Shown here: positions 4,858 through 5,489 of the stretch, one piece after another | Position numbering within the stretch: position 1 is the first letter of the stretch | Layout of the letters: every line of letters starts with the position of its first letter | Assembly (NCBI GenBank): GCA_910585165.1 | Contig: CAJUBX010000112.1 | Span: 1-5,489 of the forward strand | Length of the DNA: 5,489 nucleotides | Reading direction: 5' to 3' | Source of the DNA: an uncultured Oscillibacter sp. | GTDB taxonomy: Bacteria > Bacillota > Clostridia > Oscillospirales > Oscillospiraceae | Notes under the pieces: model-generated | What the model was told of the DNA's origin: nothing | Seen by the model: only the letters and a program-made list of their open reading frames with translations | The model's database searches: none | Position numbers and translations under genes: made by a program

Positions 4858-5489
4858 ATGAAACGCAAGACCATGGACGGCAACGAGGCCGCCGCCTACG
4901 CAAGCTACGCCTTTACCGAGGTCGCAACCATCTACCCCATTACGCCCTCCAGCCCCATGGCGGAGCATGTGGACACCTGGGCCGCCAACGGAATGAAGAA
5001 CATCTTCGGGCAGAGCGTCCGCCTGATGGAGATGCAGAGCGAGGCCGGGGCCTGCGGGGCCATGCACGGGTCCCTGGAGGCCGGGGCCCTGACCACCAGC
5101 TACACCGCCAGCCAGGGCCTGATGCTGATGGTGCCGCCGCTGTACCGCATCTCCGGCCAGCTCCTCCCCGGGGTCATCCATGTGGCGGCCCGGACCGTGG
5201 GCACCAGCGCTTTCTCCATCTTCGGGGACCACTCTGACGTGATGGCCTGCCGCCAGACGGGCTTTGCCCAGCTGGCCTCCTCCTGCGTTCAGGAGTGCAT
5301 GGATCTGGCGGCGGTGGCCCACCTTTCCGCCATCCGCTCCCGGGTGCCTTTCATGCACTTCTTCGACGGCTTCCGCACCAGCCACGAGATTCAGAAAATC
5401 GACGTGCTGGACTATGGGGACCTGGCCCGGATGCTGGACCGGGAGGCCCTGGACCGCTTCCGGGCCAACGCCCTGAACAGCGAGCATCC
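4858..5489 (+). CDS. nifJ: Pyruvate:ferredoxin (flavodoxin) oxidoreductase, N-terminal 210 residues (3' end outside window)
   Basis: This is the start of the large, single-chain, oxygen-sensitive PFOR of anaerobes, which converts pyruvate, CoA and oxidised ferredoxin to acetyl-CoA, CO2 and reduced ferredoxin using thiamine diphosphate and Fe-S clusters. The 210 residues seen are domain I and align closely, from memory, with Desulfovibrio africanus PFOR. 'IYPITPSSPMAEH' (25-37) includes Thr29, equivalent to pyruvate-site Thr31. 'MEMQSEAGA' (57-65) includes Glu62, equivalent to the ThDP-contacting Glu64. Arg112 in 'HVAARTVG' matches substrate-binding Arg114. 'SIFGDHSDVMACRQTGFA' and 'FMHFFDGFRTSHEIQKI' are near-invariant blocks. 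Full-length enzymes are about 1,170-1,190 aa, so roughly 80% is missing here, simply cut by the window end. AAGGGGGA at 4846-4853 sets the start at 4858, which also fits the family N-terminus. It has its own strong promoter. Confidence 0.96.
   Translation, partial: MKRKTMDGNEAAAYASYAFTEVATIYPITPSSPMAEHVDTWAANGMKNIFGQSVRLMEMQSEAGACGAMHGSLEAGALTTSYTASQGLMLMVPPLYRISGQLLPGVIHVAARTVGTSAFSIFGDHSDVMACRQTGFAQLASSCVQECMDLAAVAHLSAIRSRVPFMHFFDGFRTSHEIQKIDVLDYGDLARMLDREALDRFRANALNSEH

Noticed and set aside
4137..4883. Long - strand open frame (248 codons) starting beyond nifJ's start
   Set aside because: It runs across both mapped promoters and the NAGPA start in another frame, with no domain resemblance.
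4741..5487. Long - strand open frame (248 codons) opposite nifJ
   Set aside because: It is antisense to highly conserved PFOR sequence, His/Gly/Ala-rich, and covers the nifJ promoter. It is a shadow.

Overview
The window is GC-rich and densely coded. It reads like a strictly anaerobic, high-GC member of the Clostridia, most likely a gut Oscillospiraceae/Ruminococcaceae-type bacterium. This placement is inference from gene content (tryptophanase, a bacterial amino-acid NSS symporter, pyruvate:ferredoxin oxidoreductase, an uncharacterised radical SAM protein), from strong purine-rich ribosome binding sites and from the codon bias. No 16S or other phylogenetic marker is present.

Layout. (1) Positions 1-315 hold the 3' end of a tryptophanase-family PLP lyase (+). 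A strong intrinsic terminator and a GC-rich leader follow, then a complete 466-aa LeuT-fold sodium:amino-acid symporter (531-1931, +). Together they look like a tryptophan uptake and degradation cassette (tnaA plus a TnaT-type transporter). (2) A long perfect hairpin at 1965-2008 closes the transporter gene. It also carries the stop codon of a convergent HxlR-family regulator (2006-2383, -). (3) The regulator is divergent from a radical SAM gene (2503-3438, +). The 119-bp gap between them holds an imperfect inverted repeat that is a plausible operator. (4) The radical SAM gene overlaps by 20 bp, tail to tail, with a membrane-anchored NAGPA-domain (phosphodiester glycosidase family) protein (3419-4588, -). 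(5) A 269-bp divergent gap carries two near-consensus sigma-A promoters. One drives the NAGPA gene leftward. The other drives nifJ, pyruvate:ferredoxin oxidoreductase, rightward; nifJ runs off the window at 5489.

How the genes may work together. Tryptophanase releases pyruvate, indole and ammonia, and the symporter would supply its substrate. PFOR can oxidise that pyruvate to acetyl-CoA and reduced ferredoxin, but it is a separate transcription unit and a general housekeeping enzyme. The HxlR regulator has one cysteine near each end, resembling redox- or electrophile-sensing members of its family, and may control itself and the divergent radical SAM gene. The NAGPA gene has no evident functional link to its neighbours.

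No rRNA, tRNA, CRISPR array, insertion sequence or phage gene was seen. No gap exceeds 300 bases. I see no convincing wholly new system. The least characterised parts are the HxlR/radical SAM divergent pair and the structured leader between tnaA and the transporter.
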